Source: Microbacterium sp. C5A9
Lineage (GTDB): Bacteria > Actinomycetota > Actinomycetes > Actinomycetales > Microbacteriaceae
Length of the DNA: 64,000 nt
Direction of reading: 5' to 3'
NCBI RefSeq assembly: GCF_022627955.1
Contig: NZ_JABXGD010000002.1
Coordinates: forward strand, 124,001 to 188,000
Each line of letters opens with the position of its first letter. Position 1 is the first letter of the stretch. Below the pieces are notes generated by a model. The model did no database searches, had not been told where the DNA came from, and was given only the letters and a program-made list of their open reading frames with translations. A program made the position numbers and the translations under genes. Below are positions 45,171 through 53,889 of the stretch, piece after piece.

Positions 45171-46586
45171 TCAGACGGCGAACTCGACCTCACCACGACC
45201 GATGTCGGCGCGCATGACTCGCAGGCGCACGACCGCACCCGGCGCGGCACCGGCGGGGATCGGTGCGGATGCCGTCACGGCGGGTTCCGCGATCTGCACG
45301 GCAGCGCGCTCACCGCGTACCTCGATCACGGTGGCCTCGATCGTCGTGCCGACCAGGGGTGCCAGAAGAGCGGCCTCGACGCAGTTGATCGTCGCAGAGT
45401 CGAGCCTCGATGCGCGCTGGCCCGATGCCTGCATGAGAGCGGGCACGTCTCGCAGGGACTCGCGCACCCAGGCGGGAACGTCGCGCTTCTCCGACGAAGC
45501 AAGACAGATCTCGAGCGACCAGCGGTCGACCAGTCGGCGGAGCGGAGCGGTCGCGTGCGCGTAGGGCGCCGCGATCGCGGCCTGCACGGTGTCCTCCGGG
45601 GCGGTGCCGTCGAACACGACATAGCCCGCTCCGCGGAAGAGCGTCGCGGCCGCTTCGAGCACCGGGAGCGTCAGCGGATCGGCCCGGTCGAGATCCCGCA
45701 GGTAGTCTCCGTACCGCCCGGTCGTCCAGGGGCGGCCCAGGGCTTCGGTCTGATGCCGGAACGCGTCGAACGCCTTCTCATCGGGTTGCGGCATCGTGCG
45801 CAGGATGCCGACGCCCGCGTCCAGCATGAGCGATGCCGCCGCCATCCCGGTCATGAGCGAGAGCTGGGCGTTCCACTCCTCGACGGACAGGGGATGCCGG
45901 CGCTCGATCGCGTAAGCGCCGTCGTCCGTGCGGATCACCTCTTCGTCCGGCATGTTCAGGCTCGCGCCCCCGCGCAGCCGCTCCTGCTCGATCCGGAGCG
46001 CGCCGATCTCCGGAAGCAGGGCGGCAGGGCCGCCCTCGCCGCGATCGAGCGCGGCCTGGGTGTCGGCGTAATCGAGTCGGGCACGCGACCTGATCATCGC
46101 TCGTTCCAGCCGGAAGTCCTCGACGGCGCCGGCTTCATCGAGGGAGAAGGTCCAGACGAGTGCAGGACGATCCGCGTCGGGCAGCAGGGACGCGCGGTCC
46201 TCGCTCAGCACCCGCGGATGCAGGGGGATCGTGCCGTCCGCCGCGTAGAGGGTCTGTCCGCGGCGCCGTGCCTCCAGATCGACGGCACCCCCCGGGAGCA
46301 CGAATCCGGGCACGTCCGCGATCGCATAGCGCACCGTGTATCCGTGACCCCGACGCTCGAGGTGGAACGCCTGGTCGAGATCGCGGGAGCCGAGCGGATC
46401 GAGCGTGACGAACGGGATGTCACGCAGATCGAGCCCCGGAGTCAGCGCCGTCGCCGCGTCGGCCTCGGCGAGCACCTCGGCGGGGAAATCGATCGGGACC
46501 TCCACCGACTCGCGGAGTGCGGCCAGCGCTGCAGCGAGTTCGGTCTGCGCAGCGGAGGGAGCAACGTGGGGTCGACGCTGAGGCAT
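45171..46586 (-). CDS. RNB-domain ribonuclease (RNase II/R family)
   Basis: The 471-residue protein is built mainly of an RNB catalytic domain: VTLDPLGSRDLDQAFHLE carries the metal-binding aspartates, and later HATAPLRRLVDRW is typical. N-terminal cold-shock domains are missing, and only a short C-terminal S1-like strand region (about 410-471) is present, so this is the compact actinobacterial form rather than full RNase R. It should degrade RNA 3' to 5'. The last Asp of the usual DxxxxxDxDD pattern reads Gln (DLDQ), which I believe is normal for this subgroup. ATG 46586 lies 6 nt from TAGTGT. Confidence 0.88.
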   Translation of the reverse strand: MPQRRPHVAPSAAQTELAAALAALRESVEVPIDFPAEVLAEADAATALTPGLDLRDIPFVTLDPLGSRDLDQAFHLERRGHGYTVRYAIADVPGFVLPGGAVDLEARRRGQTLYAADGTIPLHPRVLSEDRASLLPDADRPALVWTFSLDEAGAVEDFRLERAMIRSRARLDYADTQAALDRGEGGPAALLPEIGALRIEQERLRGGASLNMPDEEVIRTDDGAYAIERRHPLSVEEWNAQLSLMTGMAAASLMLDAGVGILRTMPQPDEKAFDAFRHQTEALGRPWTTGRYGDYLRDLDRADPLTLPVLEAAATLFRGAGYVVFDGTAPEDTVQAAIAAPYAHATAPLRRLVDRWSLEICLASSEKRDVPAWVRESLRDVPALMQASGQRASRLDSATINCVEAALLAPLVGTTIEATVIEVRGERAAVQIAEPAVTASAPIPAGAAPGAVVRLRVMRADIGRGEVEFAV

Positions 46587-46592
46587 GCCCCC

Positions 46593-46598
46593 ACACTA
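46593..46598 (-). promoter_or_regulatory. -10 element, leaderless start of RNB gene
   Basis: TAGTGT (minus), 6 nt before the ATG at 46586. Confidence 0.5.
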
Positions 46599-46730
46599 TG
46601 TCGCTCGAGAGCGTGGAGACGGTGTCCGCACGTCTCCGTCGCGAGCGATCGGTCGTCTCGGTGCGCGTGTCATCCGCTCCAAAACCTGTGATTTCCGTGT
46701 CCGTCCGGCCCCGACCGCAGGCGCGCGCGT

Positions 46731-46736
46731 TAGCGT
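46731..46736 (+). promoter_or_regulatory. -10 element for the isocitrate lyase/PEP mutase family gene
   Basis: TAGCGT lies 7 nt before the ATG at 46744. Confidence 0.45.
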
Positions 46737-46743
46737 GGTGAGC

Positions 46744-47514
46744 ATGACCTCTGCTGCGAAAGCCCAGACCCTGATCGGACTCTACGAAGCCCCGGAGATC
46801 CTCCGGGTGGTGAATGTGTGGGATGTCGTCTCCGCGCGCGCGGTCGCGATGCTTCCCGAGACGAAGGCGATCGCCACCGCAGGACACGGCATCGCCGCCT
46901 CCTTCGGATACGAGGACGGCACGATCCCTCGCGACGTCATGATCGACATGGTCGGGCGCATCGCGGCATCCGTGTCCGTGCCGGTGACCGCGGACCTGGA
47001 TGACGGATACGGCGACGCGGGCGAGACCACGCGCCTGGCTATCGGCGCCGGTGTCGTCGGCGCCAACGTCGAGGACCGGCTCAAGCCGTTCGACGAGTCC
47101 GTCGCCGCGGTCGAGGCGATCGTCAAGGCAGCGGAGGCCGAGGGCGTGCCGTTCGCGCTGAACGCGCGCACCGACGCGTTCGTGCGTGCCGGACACCGTC
47201 CCGTCGCCGAGAGCGTCGCCGATGCGATCCAGCGTGGGCGGGCGTTCCTCGACGCCGGCGCCACCGCGGTCTTCGTGCCAGGGATGCTCGACGCGAACAC
47301 CACGCGTCAGCTCGTCGAGGGGCTCGGCGAGGGCAAGCTCAGCGTGATCGGACTGCCCGGAACCCTCGCCGCATCGGAGTACGAGAAGCTCGGTGTCTCG
47401 CGTATCTCGTACGGTCCGCTGCCCCAGCGTGTGGCACTGACGGCTGTCCAGGAGCTCGCCGCCAGCCTCTATGCAGGTGGTGTGATCCCGAACGGGCTTC
47501 CCGCGCTCAACTGA
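46744..47514 (+). CDS. isocitrate lyase/PEP mutase family protein
   Basis: The 256-residue TIM-barrel protein has NVWDVVSARAVAML, ATAGHGIAASFGYEDG, PVTADLDDGYGD (metal-binding Asp cluster), GANVEDRL and ALNARTDAFV. This matches the short actinobacterial members related to oxaloacetate decarboxylase, 2-methylisocitrate lyase and carboxy-PEP mutase. The catalytic Cys of true isocitrate lyase (KKCGH) is not present, so C-C or P-C lyase specificity is open. It stands alone, with proS following after 42 nt on its own promoter. Confidence 0.82.
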   Translation: MTSAAKAQTLIGLYEAPEILRVVNVWDVVSARAVAMLPETKAIATAGHGIAASFGYEDGTIPRDVMIDMVGRIAASVSVPVTADLDDGYGDAGETTRLAIGAGVVGANVEDRLKPFDESVAAVEAIVKAAEAEGVPFALNARTDAFVRAGHRPVAESVADAIQRGRAFLDAGATAVFVPGMLDANTTRQLVEGLGEGKLSVIGLPGTLAASEYEKLGVSRISYGPLPQRVALTAVQELAASLYAGGVIPNGLPALN

Positions 47515-47525
47515 CCCATCGCGAA

Positions 47526-47568
47526 ACGAGTGACCACCGATCAGTAGACTTGCCCGGTGGTCACTCGT
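47526..47568. promoter_or_regulatory. 14-bp perfect inverted repeat spanning proS -10 and start codon
   Basis: Arms acgagtgaccaccg (47526-47539) and cggtggtcactcgt (47555-47568) match perfectly around a 15-nt loop holding TAGACT (-10, 47545-47550). The second arm includes the proS GTG at 47557. It may be a repressor site or the terminator of the upstream gene. TAGACT is followed by 6 nt and the GTG, so proS looks leaderless. Confidence 0.7.
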
Positions 47569-49314
47569 CTATCGAACTTCTTCCTCCGTACGCTCCGCGA
47601 AGACCCTGCAGGCGCAGAGGTCGCGAGCCACAAGCTGCTGATCCGCGCCGGGTACATCCGACCGCAGGCGGCGGGCATCTTCGCGTGGCTGCCGCTCGGT
47701 CTCCGGGTCAAGGCCAAGATCGAGACCGTCGTCCGTGAGGAGATGTCGGCCGCGGGCGCCCAGGAAGTCCACTTCCCGGCGCTCATGCCGCGCGAGTCGT
47801 ACGAGGCGACCGGTCGCTGGGAGGAGTACGGCGACCTGCTGTTCCGCCTCCAGGACCGCAAGGGCGGCGACTACCTCCTCGCCCCGACCCACGAAGAGGC
47901 GTTCACGCTGCTCGTGAAGGACCTGTACTCGTCGTACAAGGACCTGCCCCTGACGATCTATCAGATCCAGGACAAGTACCGCGACGAAGCTCGCCCTCGC
48001 GCCGGTCTGCTCCGTGGACGTGAGTTCACGATGAAGGATGCGTATTCGTTCGACGCCTCCGACGAGGGGCTCGACGCGAGCTATCAGGCACAGCGCGACG
48101 CGTACGAGCGCATCTTCCAGCGCCTCGGCCTCGAGTACGTCATCGTCCAGGCGGATGCCGGGGCGATGGGCGGCTCGCGAAGCGAGGAGTTCCTGCACCC
48201 GACCCCCGTCGGAGAGGACACGTTCGTCCGCAGCGCCGGGGGCTACGCGGCCAATGTCGAGGCGTTCACGACGGCGGTTCCCGACGCGATCGCGTTCGAC
48301 GCCGACGCTGCGCCGGTGGTCTTCGACTCGCCGAACACGCCCACGATCGAGACGCTCGTGGCGCATTCCAACGCGCATCTCGACGGCGACTACACGGCCG
48401 CCGACACCCTCAAGAACGTCGTGCTCGCGCTCACGCACCTCGACGGCACCCGCGAGCTCGTCGTCGTCGGCATCCCCGGCGACCGCGAGGTCGACGAGAA
48501 GCGCGCCGAGGTCGCATTCGCGCCCGCCGAGGTCGAGACCGCCACGGCCGATGACTTCGAGAAGAACCCGCTGCTCGTCAAGGGCTACATCGGTCCGTGG
48601 TCGCCCACGGGGGCCGTGCTCGGCGAGGAATCCGCCACCGGCATCCGCTACCTGGTCGATCCCCGCGTGAGCGAGGGCACGAGCTGGATCACCGGTGCGA
48701 ACCTCGATGAGAAGCACGCGCACTCGGTGGTCGCCGGCCGCGACTTCTTCGCCGACGGCATCGTCGAGATCGCCAACGTCCGTGCGGGTGACCCGGCGCC
48801 CGACGGGTCAGGCCCTGTCGAGCTCGCGCGCGGCATGGAGATCGGTCATGTCTTCCAGCTCGGCCGGAAGTACGCCGAGGCCCTCGGCCTCAAGGTGCTC
48901 AACGAGAACGGCAAGCTCGTCACCGTCACGATGGGTTCGTACGGCATCGGCGTGACGCGCATCCTCGCGATCATCGCCGAGCTGAACAACGACGAGAAGG
49001 GCCTCATCTGGCCCGCATCCGTCGCTCCGTTCGATGTGCAGGTCGTCGCCGCCGGTCGCGACCAGGTCGCCTTCGACGTGGCGGCGGACCTGTCGGCACA
49101 GCTCGAATCCGCCGGCCTCGACGTGCTCTACGACGACCGTCCGAAGGTCTCGCCCGGAGTCAAGTTCGGAGATGCCGAGCTCGTCGGAGTCCCGAAGATC
49201 GTCATCGTCGGACGCGGCGCCGCCGAGGGCCAGGTCGAGCTGTGGGACCGCAGCACCGGCGACCGCGACGCCGTCTCGATCTCCGACGCGATCGCCCGAC
49301 TCGCACACCGCTGA
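47557..49314 (+). CDS. proS: prolyl-tRNA synthetase, bacterial type
   Basis: ProS charges tRNA(Pro). The 585-residue class II enzyme starts [35 protein letters not shown], the bacterial ProRS N-terminus. It has motif 1 [17 protein letters not shown], motif 2 with [26 protein letters not shown], an editing (INS) domain at about residues 220-400, motif 3 [10 protein letters not shown], and a C-terminal anticodon-binding domain (DVQVVAAG onward). The GTG is the family start. A long hairpin follows the stop. Confidence 0.97.
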   Translation: MVTRLSNFFLRTLREDPAGAEVASHKLLIRAGYIRPQAAGIFAWLPLGLRVKAKIETVVREEMSAAGAQEVHFPALMPRESYEATGRWEEYGDLLFRLQDRKGGDYLLAPTHEEAFTLLVKDLYSSYKDLPLTIYQIQDKYRDEARPRAGLLRGREFTMKDAYSFDASDEGLDASYQAQRDAYERIFQRLGLEYVIVQADAGAMGGSRSEEFLHPTPVGEDTFVRSAGGYAANVEAFTTAVPDAIAFDADAAPVVFDSPNTPTIETLVAHSNAHLDGDYTAADTLKNVVLALTHLDGTRELVVVGIPGDREVDEKRAEVAFAPAEVETATADDFEKNPLLVKGYIGPWSPTGAVLGEESATGIRYLVDPRVSEGTSWITGANLDEKHAHSVVAGRDFFADGIVEIANVRAGDPAPDGSGPVELARGMEIGHVFQLGRKYAEALGLKVLNENGKLVTVTMGSYGIGVTRILAIIAELNNDEKGLIWPASVAPFDVQVVAAGRDQVAFDVAADLSAQLESAGLDVLYDDRPKVSPGVKFGDAELVGVPKIVIVGRGAAEGQVELWDRSTGDRDAVSISDAIARLAHR

Positions 49315-49320
49315 ACAGAA

Positions 49321-49366
49321 CACCGAGAACGCCGCGCCTCGAGTATGAGGTGCGGCGTTCTCCGTG
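49321..49366 (+). terminator. terminator after proS
   Basis: An 11-bp core stem, gagaacgccgc (49325-49335) with gcggcgttctc (49352-49362), extends inward through cctc/gagg and outward through cac/gtg. It starts 7 nt after the proS stop. Confidence 0.75.
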
Positions 49367-49381
49367 TCGCGTTCGTTCCCG

Positions 49382-49885
49382 TCAGCAGACGATTCGTCCG
49401 TGATTCATGATGTCGTCATCGGGTGTGTCCTTGGTGACGAGCGCCTTGAGCGCCCCCGCTGCCATGGCGATCTTGCCCTTGGCGGGCTCCCAGAACTCGG
49501 TCACGGTGGGAGTGACTTTCAGGAGCGTGATTCCGGGTGTGTCGAGTCCGTCGGCGAACCACACCTCGAGTGAGGGGGAGTAGAGCTCCTCCATCTTGGC
49601 GCGGTCGTGCACGATCGACGCGGTGCCGGCGACCGACACGTATCGCATGCCCTTCGCGTCGCAGTACGAGAGGTTGACGTGGTGGTGTTCCCGCGCCTCT
49701 TCGACCTTCTCGGTGTCCTCGGCGGTGAAGAACCAGATGTCTCCGGCGTCGTCCATCTGCCGGGTGGACATCGGTCTGCTCACGAGGTTGCCGTCATCGT
49801 CGATGGTCGTCAGCATCGTGAAATCGATGTCCTCCACGAGTTCGGCGACGCGTGCGAGTGCTTCGGGGCCTGTGATCTCTGTCAT
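49382..49885 (-). CDS. PPOX-fold general stress protein
   Basis: The 167-residue protein has the split-barrel FMN-binding fold of the pyridoxamine 5'-phosphate oxidase-like group: DFTMLTTIDDDGNLVSRPMSTRQMD, WFFTAEDTEKVEEARE, VNLSYCDAKGMRYVSVAGTA and EFWEPAKGKI. This matches the general stress protein 26 subgroup, which binds FMN or FAD without a settled reaction. ATG 49885 (MTEITGP) has GAGG upstream; the frame extends to 49987 without family similarity. It is convergent with proS. Confidence 0.85.
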   Translation of the reverse strand: MTEITGPEALARVAELVEDIDFTMLTTIDDDGNLVSRPMSTRQMDDAGDIWFFTAEDTEKVEEAREHHHVNLSYCDAKGMRYVSVAGTASIVHDRAKMEELYSPSLEVWFADGLDTPGITLLKVTPTVTEFWEPAKGKIAMAAGALKALVTKDTPDDDIMNHGRIVC

Positions 49886-49989
49886 GTCCTCACTCTGCTG
49901 CGGGAGCCGTCTCGACGCACGGGCATTGACAGCGCAGCCGTCGCATGATGGGGCGGCGTTGCGCGGCCCCGCGGTCGGGCGGTGCATGT

Positions 49990-49995
49990 CAGGCT
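49990..49995 (+). promoter_or_regulatory. -10 element, leaderless start of LOG-family gene
   Basis: CAGGCT, then 6 nt, then ATG at 50002; one base off the TAGGCT seen at other genes. Confidence 0.4.
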
Positions 49996-50001
49996 GGGGG
50001 C

Positions 50002-51042
50002 ATGACCGACGAACCGCTGCCGGAATCGCTCAGTGCCGAGATCAACGCCGTCCTCGACGAGGCCGGGGTCAGAACCGATCGTCGACTCGTCATGCGCATG
50101 ATGCGCACGGCGGTCCTGCTCGGAGAGGACGGCACGAACCGGCTCGATCTCAAGATCGCCTCGGCCGCTCTGGCCGAGATGCGCGATGCCTTCCGGCTGT
50201 TCGCCCCGTTCGAGGGCGTCCCCAAGGTGACCGTGTTCGGATCGGCTCGCACCCGTCAGGACGATCCGCTGTACGTCCAGGCCCGTGCCGTGGCCGAGGC
50301 GCTGGCGGCCGATGGCTGGATGGTCGTCACGGGGGCCGGCCCCGGCATCATGCAGGCGGCGGCGGAGGGTGCGGGGCCGGCGCTGTCGCTCGGCGTCTCG
50401 ATCAGGCTCCCGTTCGAGGAGAAGGCCAACAGCCTCGTCGCCGGCAGCGACCACGTCGTGGCCATGAAGTACTTCTTCACCCGCAAGCTGATGCTCATCA
50501 AGGAGTCGATCGGGTTCATCTGCCTTCCCGGAGGCTTCGGCACCCTCGACGAGATGTTCGAGTTGCTGACCCTGCAGCAGACGGGCAAGGCCGAGCCGAC
50601 CCCGATCGTGCTGCTCGACGAGCCCGGGGGGACGTTCTGGAACGGACTCAAGCGCTTCATCGATGAGGATCTCGCCCCGACGGGTGTGATCTCGGAGGGC
50701 GACTTCGACAGGGTCACCATCACCGACTCGGTCGAGTCTGCCGCAGCGGTCATCGCGGGCTTCTGGCGGAACTACGATTCGCTGCGCTGGGTGGGCGACA
50801 CACTCGTGCTGCGGTTGCGCGTCGCGCCGACCGATGTCGAGCTCGAGCAGCTCAACGAGCAGTTCGCCGGCATGCTGGCGAGCGGCCGGATCGAGCGGTC
50901 CGCGCCGCGCTCGCCTGAGGTCGCCGACGACGACGTCCTGCATCTGCCCCGTCTGGCGCTGCATCTCGACCAGCGACAGGTCGGCAACCTGTTCCGGCTC
51001 ATCGGCGGGATCAACGCTCTGGAGTCTGCTCCCGTCGCGTGA
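50002..51042 (+). CDS. LOG-family (lysine decarboxylase-like) nucleotide phosphoribohydrolase
   Basis: The 346-residue protein contains the LOG Rossmann core: TVFGSARTRQDDPLY, VVTGAGPGIMQAAAEGA and the PGGFGTLDE catalytic motif. LOG proteins release bases from nucleoside 5'-monophosphates, as in cytokinin activation. This longer TIGR00730-like form has an N-terminal 75-residue helical extension and a C-terminal 110-residue extension (LRWVGDTLVLRLRVAPTD), so its substrate is unclear. Its last 32 bases overlap the end of the convergent amine oxidase gene. Confidence 0.85.
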   Translation: MTDEPLPESLSAEINAVLDEAGVRTDRRLVMRMMRTAVLLGEDGTNRLDLKIASAALAEMRDAFRLFAPFEGVPKVTVFGSARTRQDDPLYVQARAVAEALAADGWMVVTGAGPGIMQAAAEGAGPALSLGVSIRLPFEEKANSLVAGSDHVVAMKYFFTRKLMLIKESIGFICLPGGFGTLDEMFELLTLQQTGKAEPTPIVLLDEPGGTFWNGLKRFIDEDLAPTGVISEGDFDRVTITDSVESAAAVIAGFWRNYDSLRWVGDTLVLRLRVAPTDVELEQLNEQFAGMLASGRIERSAPRSPEVADDDVLHLPRLALHLDQRQVGNLFRLIGGINALESAPVA

Positions 51043-52366
51043 TCGCGGCGGCGAAAGCGGCCAGGTCGACCTCCTGTCCGAGGATCCGCTCAGCGGCTCG
51101 GCGTCCGGAGTCGTAGGCGGCTCCCACCGTCGCCGGCTCGTCGCCCCAGGTCGCCTCACCCGCGAAGTGCAGCACGCCGTCTGCGGGGCCGGCGAGGTCG
51201 TCGTGGTCGTGATGCGACGATCCGGTCGCCAGGTACGAGTACGACCCGTTCGCGAACGGGTCCTGCCCCCAGCGCGTGACCCAGTGCGCTGTCGGCTCGG
51301 AGACCTCATCCCCGTACAGCGCACGCAGCGCCGCCAGCGCGTCCGCGACGATCTCGTCGTCGGGCAGCTCCTGCATCCGTCGTCCGAACGGGCCCGCCGC
51401 GAACGTGAGCAGGGTCGGGAGGCCGCTCACCGCTGACACGTCGTACCACGAGTGCCAGTGCTCGCCGGCTTCGCCGAGTGCACGGAGCACGTAGCTCTCC
51501 TCCGCCCAGAACCGCTCGGGGAACTGGAGGAAGATCTTGTTGAAGACCCCCATCCCGAGTCTGTCCACCGCACCGGCGATGCGATCGGGGAGGGCGGGGG
51601 AGAACTCGATCGAACCGGCCTTCAGCACGCCGAGGGGGACGGTGACCACTGCGGTCCGCGCGGAGTAGTCGCCCTGGTCGGTCGACACGGTGACTCCGCT
51701 CGTCGTCCGTGCGACACGGGTCACGATCTCGTTCAGCCGGATGTCGAGCCCCGCGGCGATACGCCGCGGCACCTCGTCGTAGCCGCGGGGGAAGATGACC
51801 TCGTCGCCCTCGATCGCGTCCTCGTCGAGTCCGTGCGCGTCGAGGTCGCCGATCCATGCCCCGCACTGCTCCTCCACCCGGTGCCGGAAGAACTCACGGA
51901 TCTCGTCGATGCGCTCCGGGGCGAGACCGGAGCGGTCGAGCGCACGCTCGGTCACATCCCGATAGGTGTCTCCGGGGGACGACGCGGCGATCTCCTCGCC
52001 GAGCAGATCGTCGACCCTCTCGACGTCGGAGACCCACTGCGCCGCGCCGGCGGAATCCATCCGGGTGGCCTCCCGGTCGAAGTTCTCGATCGGTCGCCCG
52101 CCGACCTGGAAGCTCCCGACCGTGTACTCGATCGTGGGGATGCCGAGCGCCTGGACCAGCTCCCATAGAGGCGAGTCATCGATGCCGTGGACCCACGAGG
52201 CGCCGAGATCGACGGGGAAGCCCGCGGATCGGTCCGTGTTCATCCGACCGCCGATGCGATCCCGTGCCTCGATTACGACGACGTGTCTTCCCTCATCCGC
52301 GAGCATGCGCGCAGCGGTGACGCCCGACATGCCGGCGCCGATGACTATCGTGTCGTAGGTGGTCAC
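51011..52366 (-). CDS. flavin-containing amine oxidase
   Basis: The 451-residue protein starts with the FAD dinucleotide motif TIVIGAGMSGVTAARML, followed by VVVIEARDRIGGRMNT, GASWVHGID, a central substrate domain, TAVVTVPLGVLK, and the C-terminal FAD-binding FAGEATWGDEPATVGAAYDSGRRAAERI. This is the flavin monoamine/polyamine oxidase layout. The GTG at 52366 has AGGAGG upstream, and the long frame beyond it is antisense to nusA. The amine substrate is unknown. The rimP gene usually found before nusA is not present at this place. Confidence 0.88.
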   Translation of the reverse strand: MTTYDTIVIGAGMSGVTAARMLADEGRHVVVIEARDRIGGRMNTDRSAGFPVDLGASWVHGIDDSPLWELVQALGIPTIEYTVGSFQVGGRPIENFDREATRMDSAGAAQWVSDVERVDDLLGEEIAASSPGDTYRDVTERALDRSGLAPERIDEIREFFRHRVEEQCGAWIGDLDAHGLDEDAIEGDEVIFPRGYDEVPRRIAAGLDIRLNEIVTRVARTTSGVTVSTDQGDYSARTAVVTVPLGVLKAGSIEFSPALPDRIAGAVDRLGMGVFNKIFLQFPERFWAEESYVLRALGEAGEHWHSWYDVSAVSGLPTLLTFAAGPFGRRMQELPDDEIVADALAALRALYGDEVSEPTAHWVTRWGQDPFANGSYSYLATGSSHHDHDDLAGPADGVLHFAGEATWGDEPATVGAAYDSGRRAAERILGQEVDLAAFAAAITRREQTPER

Positions 52367-52434
52367 GGGATCCTCCTGAGCATCGTGCGCCGCACTCGCG
52401 GCGGCCGCCGTGGCAGGGGGCGGTGGGCACAGGG

Positions 52435-52440
52435 TATCGT
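52435..52440 (+). promoter_or_regulatory. -10 element of the nusA transcript
   Basis: TATCGT is followed after 7 nt by an ATG at 52448 that opens a 12-codon frame ending at the nusA ribosome site. Confidence 0.45.
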
Positions 52441-52447
52441 GGTACGG

Positions 52448-52486
52448 ATGTCGCGCGTGAGAACCTGCGCGACGAGAGCTGAATAG
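52448..52486 (+). CDS. possible leaderless upstream ORF before nusA
   Basis: The frame MSRVRTCATRAE begins at the predicted transcript start. Its TAG (52484-52486) overlaps the AGGGAG ribosome site of nusA, so translation of the two could be coupled. The peptide has no known family and could be incidental. Confidence 0.3.
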   Translation: MSRVRTCATRAE

Positions 52487-52495
52487 GGAGCCGTC

Positions 52496-53479
52496 ATGGA
52501 TATCGAACTGAGCCTGCTGCGTGGGATCGAGAAGGAGAAGGCGATCCCCTTCGACGAACTCGTCGCGATCATCGAACAGGCGATCCTGACCGCCTACTCG
52601 AAGCACATCTCCGCGGATGGCGCGACCCCCGAGGGCGTGCGCGTCGAGCTCGACCGCCGCACCGGCCACGTCGCCGTGCTGCAGGCCGTCACCGATGAAG
52701 AGGGTGCCATCATCGGCGAGGAGGACGCGATGCCGGACGATTTCGGTCGCATCGCCGCCTTCGCCGCCAAGCAGGTCATCAGCCAGCGTCTGCGCGACAT
52801 CGCGGACGACGTCGTCCTCGGCGACTTCAAGGACAAGGAAGGCGACATCGTCGCCGGTGTGATCCAGCAGGGACCGAACCCCCGCATGATCCATGTCGAC
52901 CTCGGCTCGGTCGAGGCGATCCTGCCCCCCGAGGAGCAGGTGCCCGGGGAGGAGTACACGCACGGTTCGCGCCTTCGCGTGTACGTCACCAGCGTGGCCA
53001 AGGGCCTCAAGGGCCCGCAGATCACGGTCTCGCGCACGCACCCGGGTCTGGTGCGCAGGCTGTTCGCGCTGGAGGTCCCCGAGATCGCCGCAGGCCTGGT
53101 CGAGATCGTCTCGCTCGCCCGCGAGGCAGGTCACCGCACGAAGATCGCGGTCAGGGCGAACGACCCCGCGATCAACGCCAAGGGCGCGTGCATCGGCGAG
53201 ATGGGCCGCCGTGTCCGTGCCGTCACCGAGGAACTCGCGGGGGAGAAGATCGACATCGTCGACCACGACCCCGAGCTCGCGGCGTTCGTCGCGAACGCGC
53301 TCTCGCCCGCCAAGGTGACGAGCTCGTTCATCCTCGACGCGAACACCAAGGCGGTGCGCGCACTCGTGCCCGATTACCAGCTCTCGCTCGCGATCGGCAA
53401 GGAGGGGCAGAACGCCCGACTCGCCGCCAAGCTCACCGGAGCGAAGATCGACATCCAGCCGGACAGCGTCCTCGACTGA
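52496..53479 (+). CDS. nusA: transcription termination/antitermination factor NusA
   Basis: NusA binds RNA polymerase and modulates pausing, termination and antitermination. The 327-residue protein has an N-terminal RNAP-binding domain, an S1 domain (GDIVAGVIQQGPNPRMIHVDLG) and two KH domains (GEMGRRVRAVTEELAGEKIDIVDHD, SLAIGKEGQNARLAAKLTGAKIDI). It ends after KH2 and so lacks the C-terminal acidic repeats of E. coli NusA, which is normal for actinobacteria. It is followed by ylxR, infB and rbfA, with a long hairpin in the gap before ylxR. Confidence 0.96.
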   Translation: MDIELSLLRGIEKEKAIPFDELVAIIEQAILTAYSKHISADGATPEGVRVELDRRTGHVAVLQAVTDEEGAIIGEEDAMPDDFGRIAAFAAKQVISQRLRDIADDVVLGDFKDKEGDIVAGVIQQGPNPRMIHVDLGSVEAILPPEEQVPGEEYTHGSRLRVYVTSVAKGLKGPQITVSRTHPGLVRRLFALEVPEIAAGLVEIVSLAREAGHRTKIAVRANDPAINAKGACIGEMGRRVRAVTEELAGEKIDIVDHDPELAAFVANALSPAKVTSSFILDANTKAVRALVPDYQLSLAIGKEGQNARLAAKLTGAKIDIQPDSVLD

Positions 53480-53489
53480 CCGCTCGTGA

Positions 53490-53523
53490 CATACGACTCG
53501 CGCCCCCGGGCGCGAGTCGTATG
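53490..53523 (+). terminator. hairpin between nusA and ylxR
   Basis: Perfect 16-nt arms, catacgactcgcgccc (53490-53505) and gggcgcgagtcgtatg (53508-53523), start 10 nt after the nusA stop. There is no U-run. It may be a partial terminator controlling read-through to infB. Confidence 0.7.
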
Positions 53524-53539
53524 GGAACACAGGTGTAAG

Positions 53540-53794
53540 ATGGAACCCGTACGAATGTGCGTCGGCTGTCGCACGCGTGCTCCCCGCGCCGCTCTTCTCA
53601 GAGTGGTGTCCCAGAACGACACACTCATCATCGATGAGAGAGCCGTCCTGCCAGGGAGAGGCGCGTGGGTCCATCCGACACCGGAATGCATGGATGCCGC
53701 TCTGCGGCGTCGGGCTTTCGGGAGAGCACTGCGCGTCTCCAGCGATCTGGACACGCGGAACATCGAACAGCACCCACCAAGAAACAAAGGCTGA
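53540..53794 (+). CDS. ylxR: YlxR/RnpM family RNA-associated protein
   Basis: The 84-residue protein (DUF448) has the family core RMCVGCRTRAPRAALLRVV and GRGAWVHPTPECMDAALRRRAFGRAL. YlxR was found to modulate RNase P (RnpM) in B. subtilis and is almost always between nusA and infB. The start is uncertain: ATG 53540 gives MEPVRMCVGCR, matching common homologues, while ATG 53555 would give MCVGCR. TAAGAT at 53536-53541 overlaps the first ATG. Confidence 0.88.
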   Translation: MEPVRMCVGCRTRAPRAALLRVVSQNDTLIIDERAVLPGRGAWVHPTPECMDAALRRRAFGRALRVSSDLDTRNIEQHPPRNKG

Positions 53795-53854
53795 ACGGCT
53801 ATGGAAACAAAGTGAACGGCTCGAAATGAGACCCGTCCGCGACTAGTGGTCTGC

Positions 53855-53883
53855 CCTGTCTGGGTGGACCGACCCCAGACAGG
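53855..53883 (+). promoter_or_regulatory. hairpin occluding the infB ribosome site
   Basis: Arms cctgtctggg (53855-53864) and cccagacagg (53874-53883) form a 10-bp stem. The second arm includes the first bases of the AGGAG (53881-53885) that serves the infB GTG at 53890, so folding would hinder initiation. Confidence 0.55.
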
Positions 53884-53889
53884 AGAATT

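Noticed and set aside
44464..46586. Nucleotidyltransferase and RNB ribonuclease as a toxin-antitoxin pair
   Set aside because: Each has its own leaderless -10, both are full-size enzymes, and no HEPN or small antitoxin-like partner is present.
52367..53773. N-terminal extension of the amine oxidase
   Set aside because: Antisense to nusA; the FAD motif is only a few residues after the GTG at 52366, as expected for the family.
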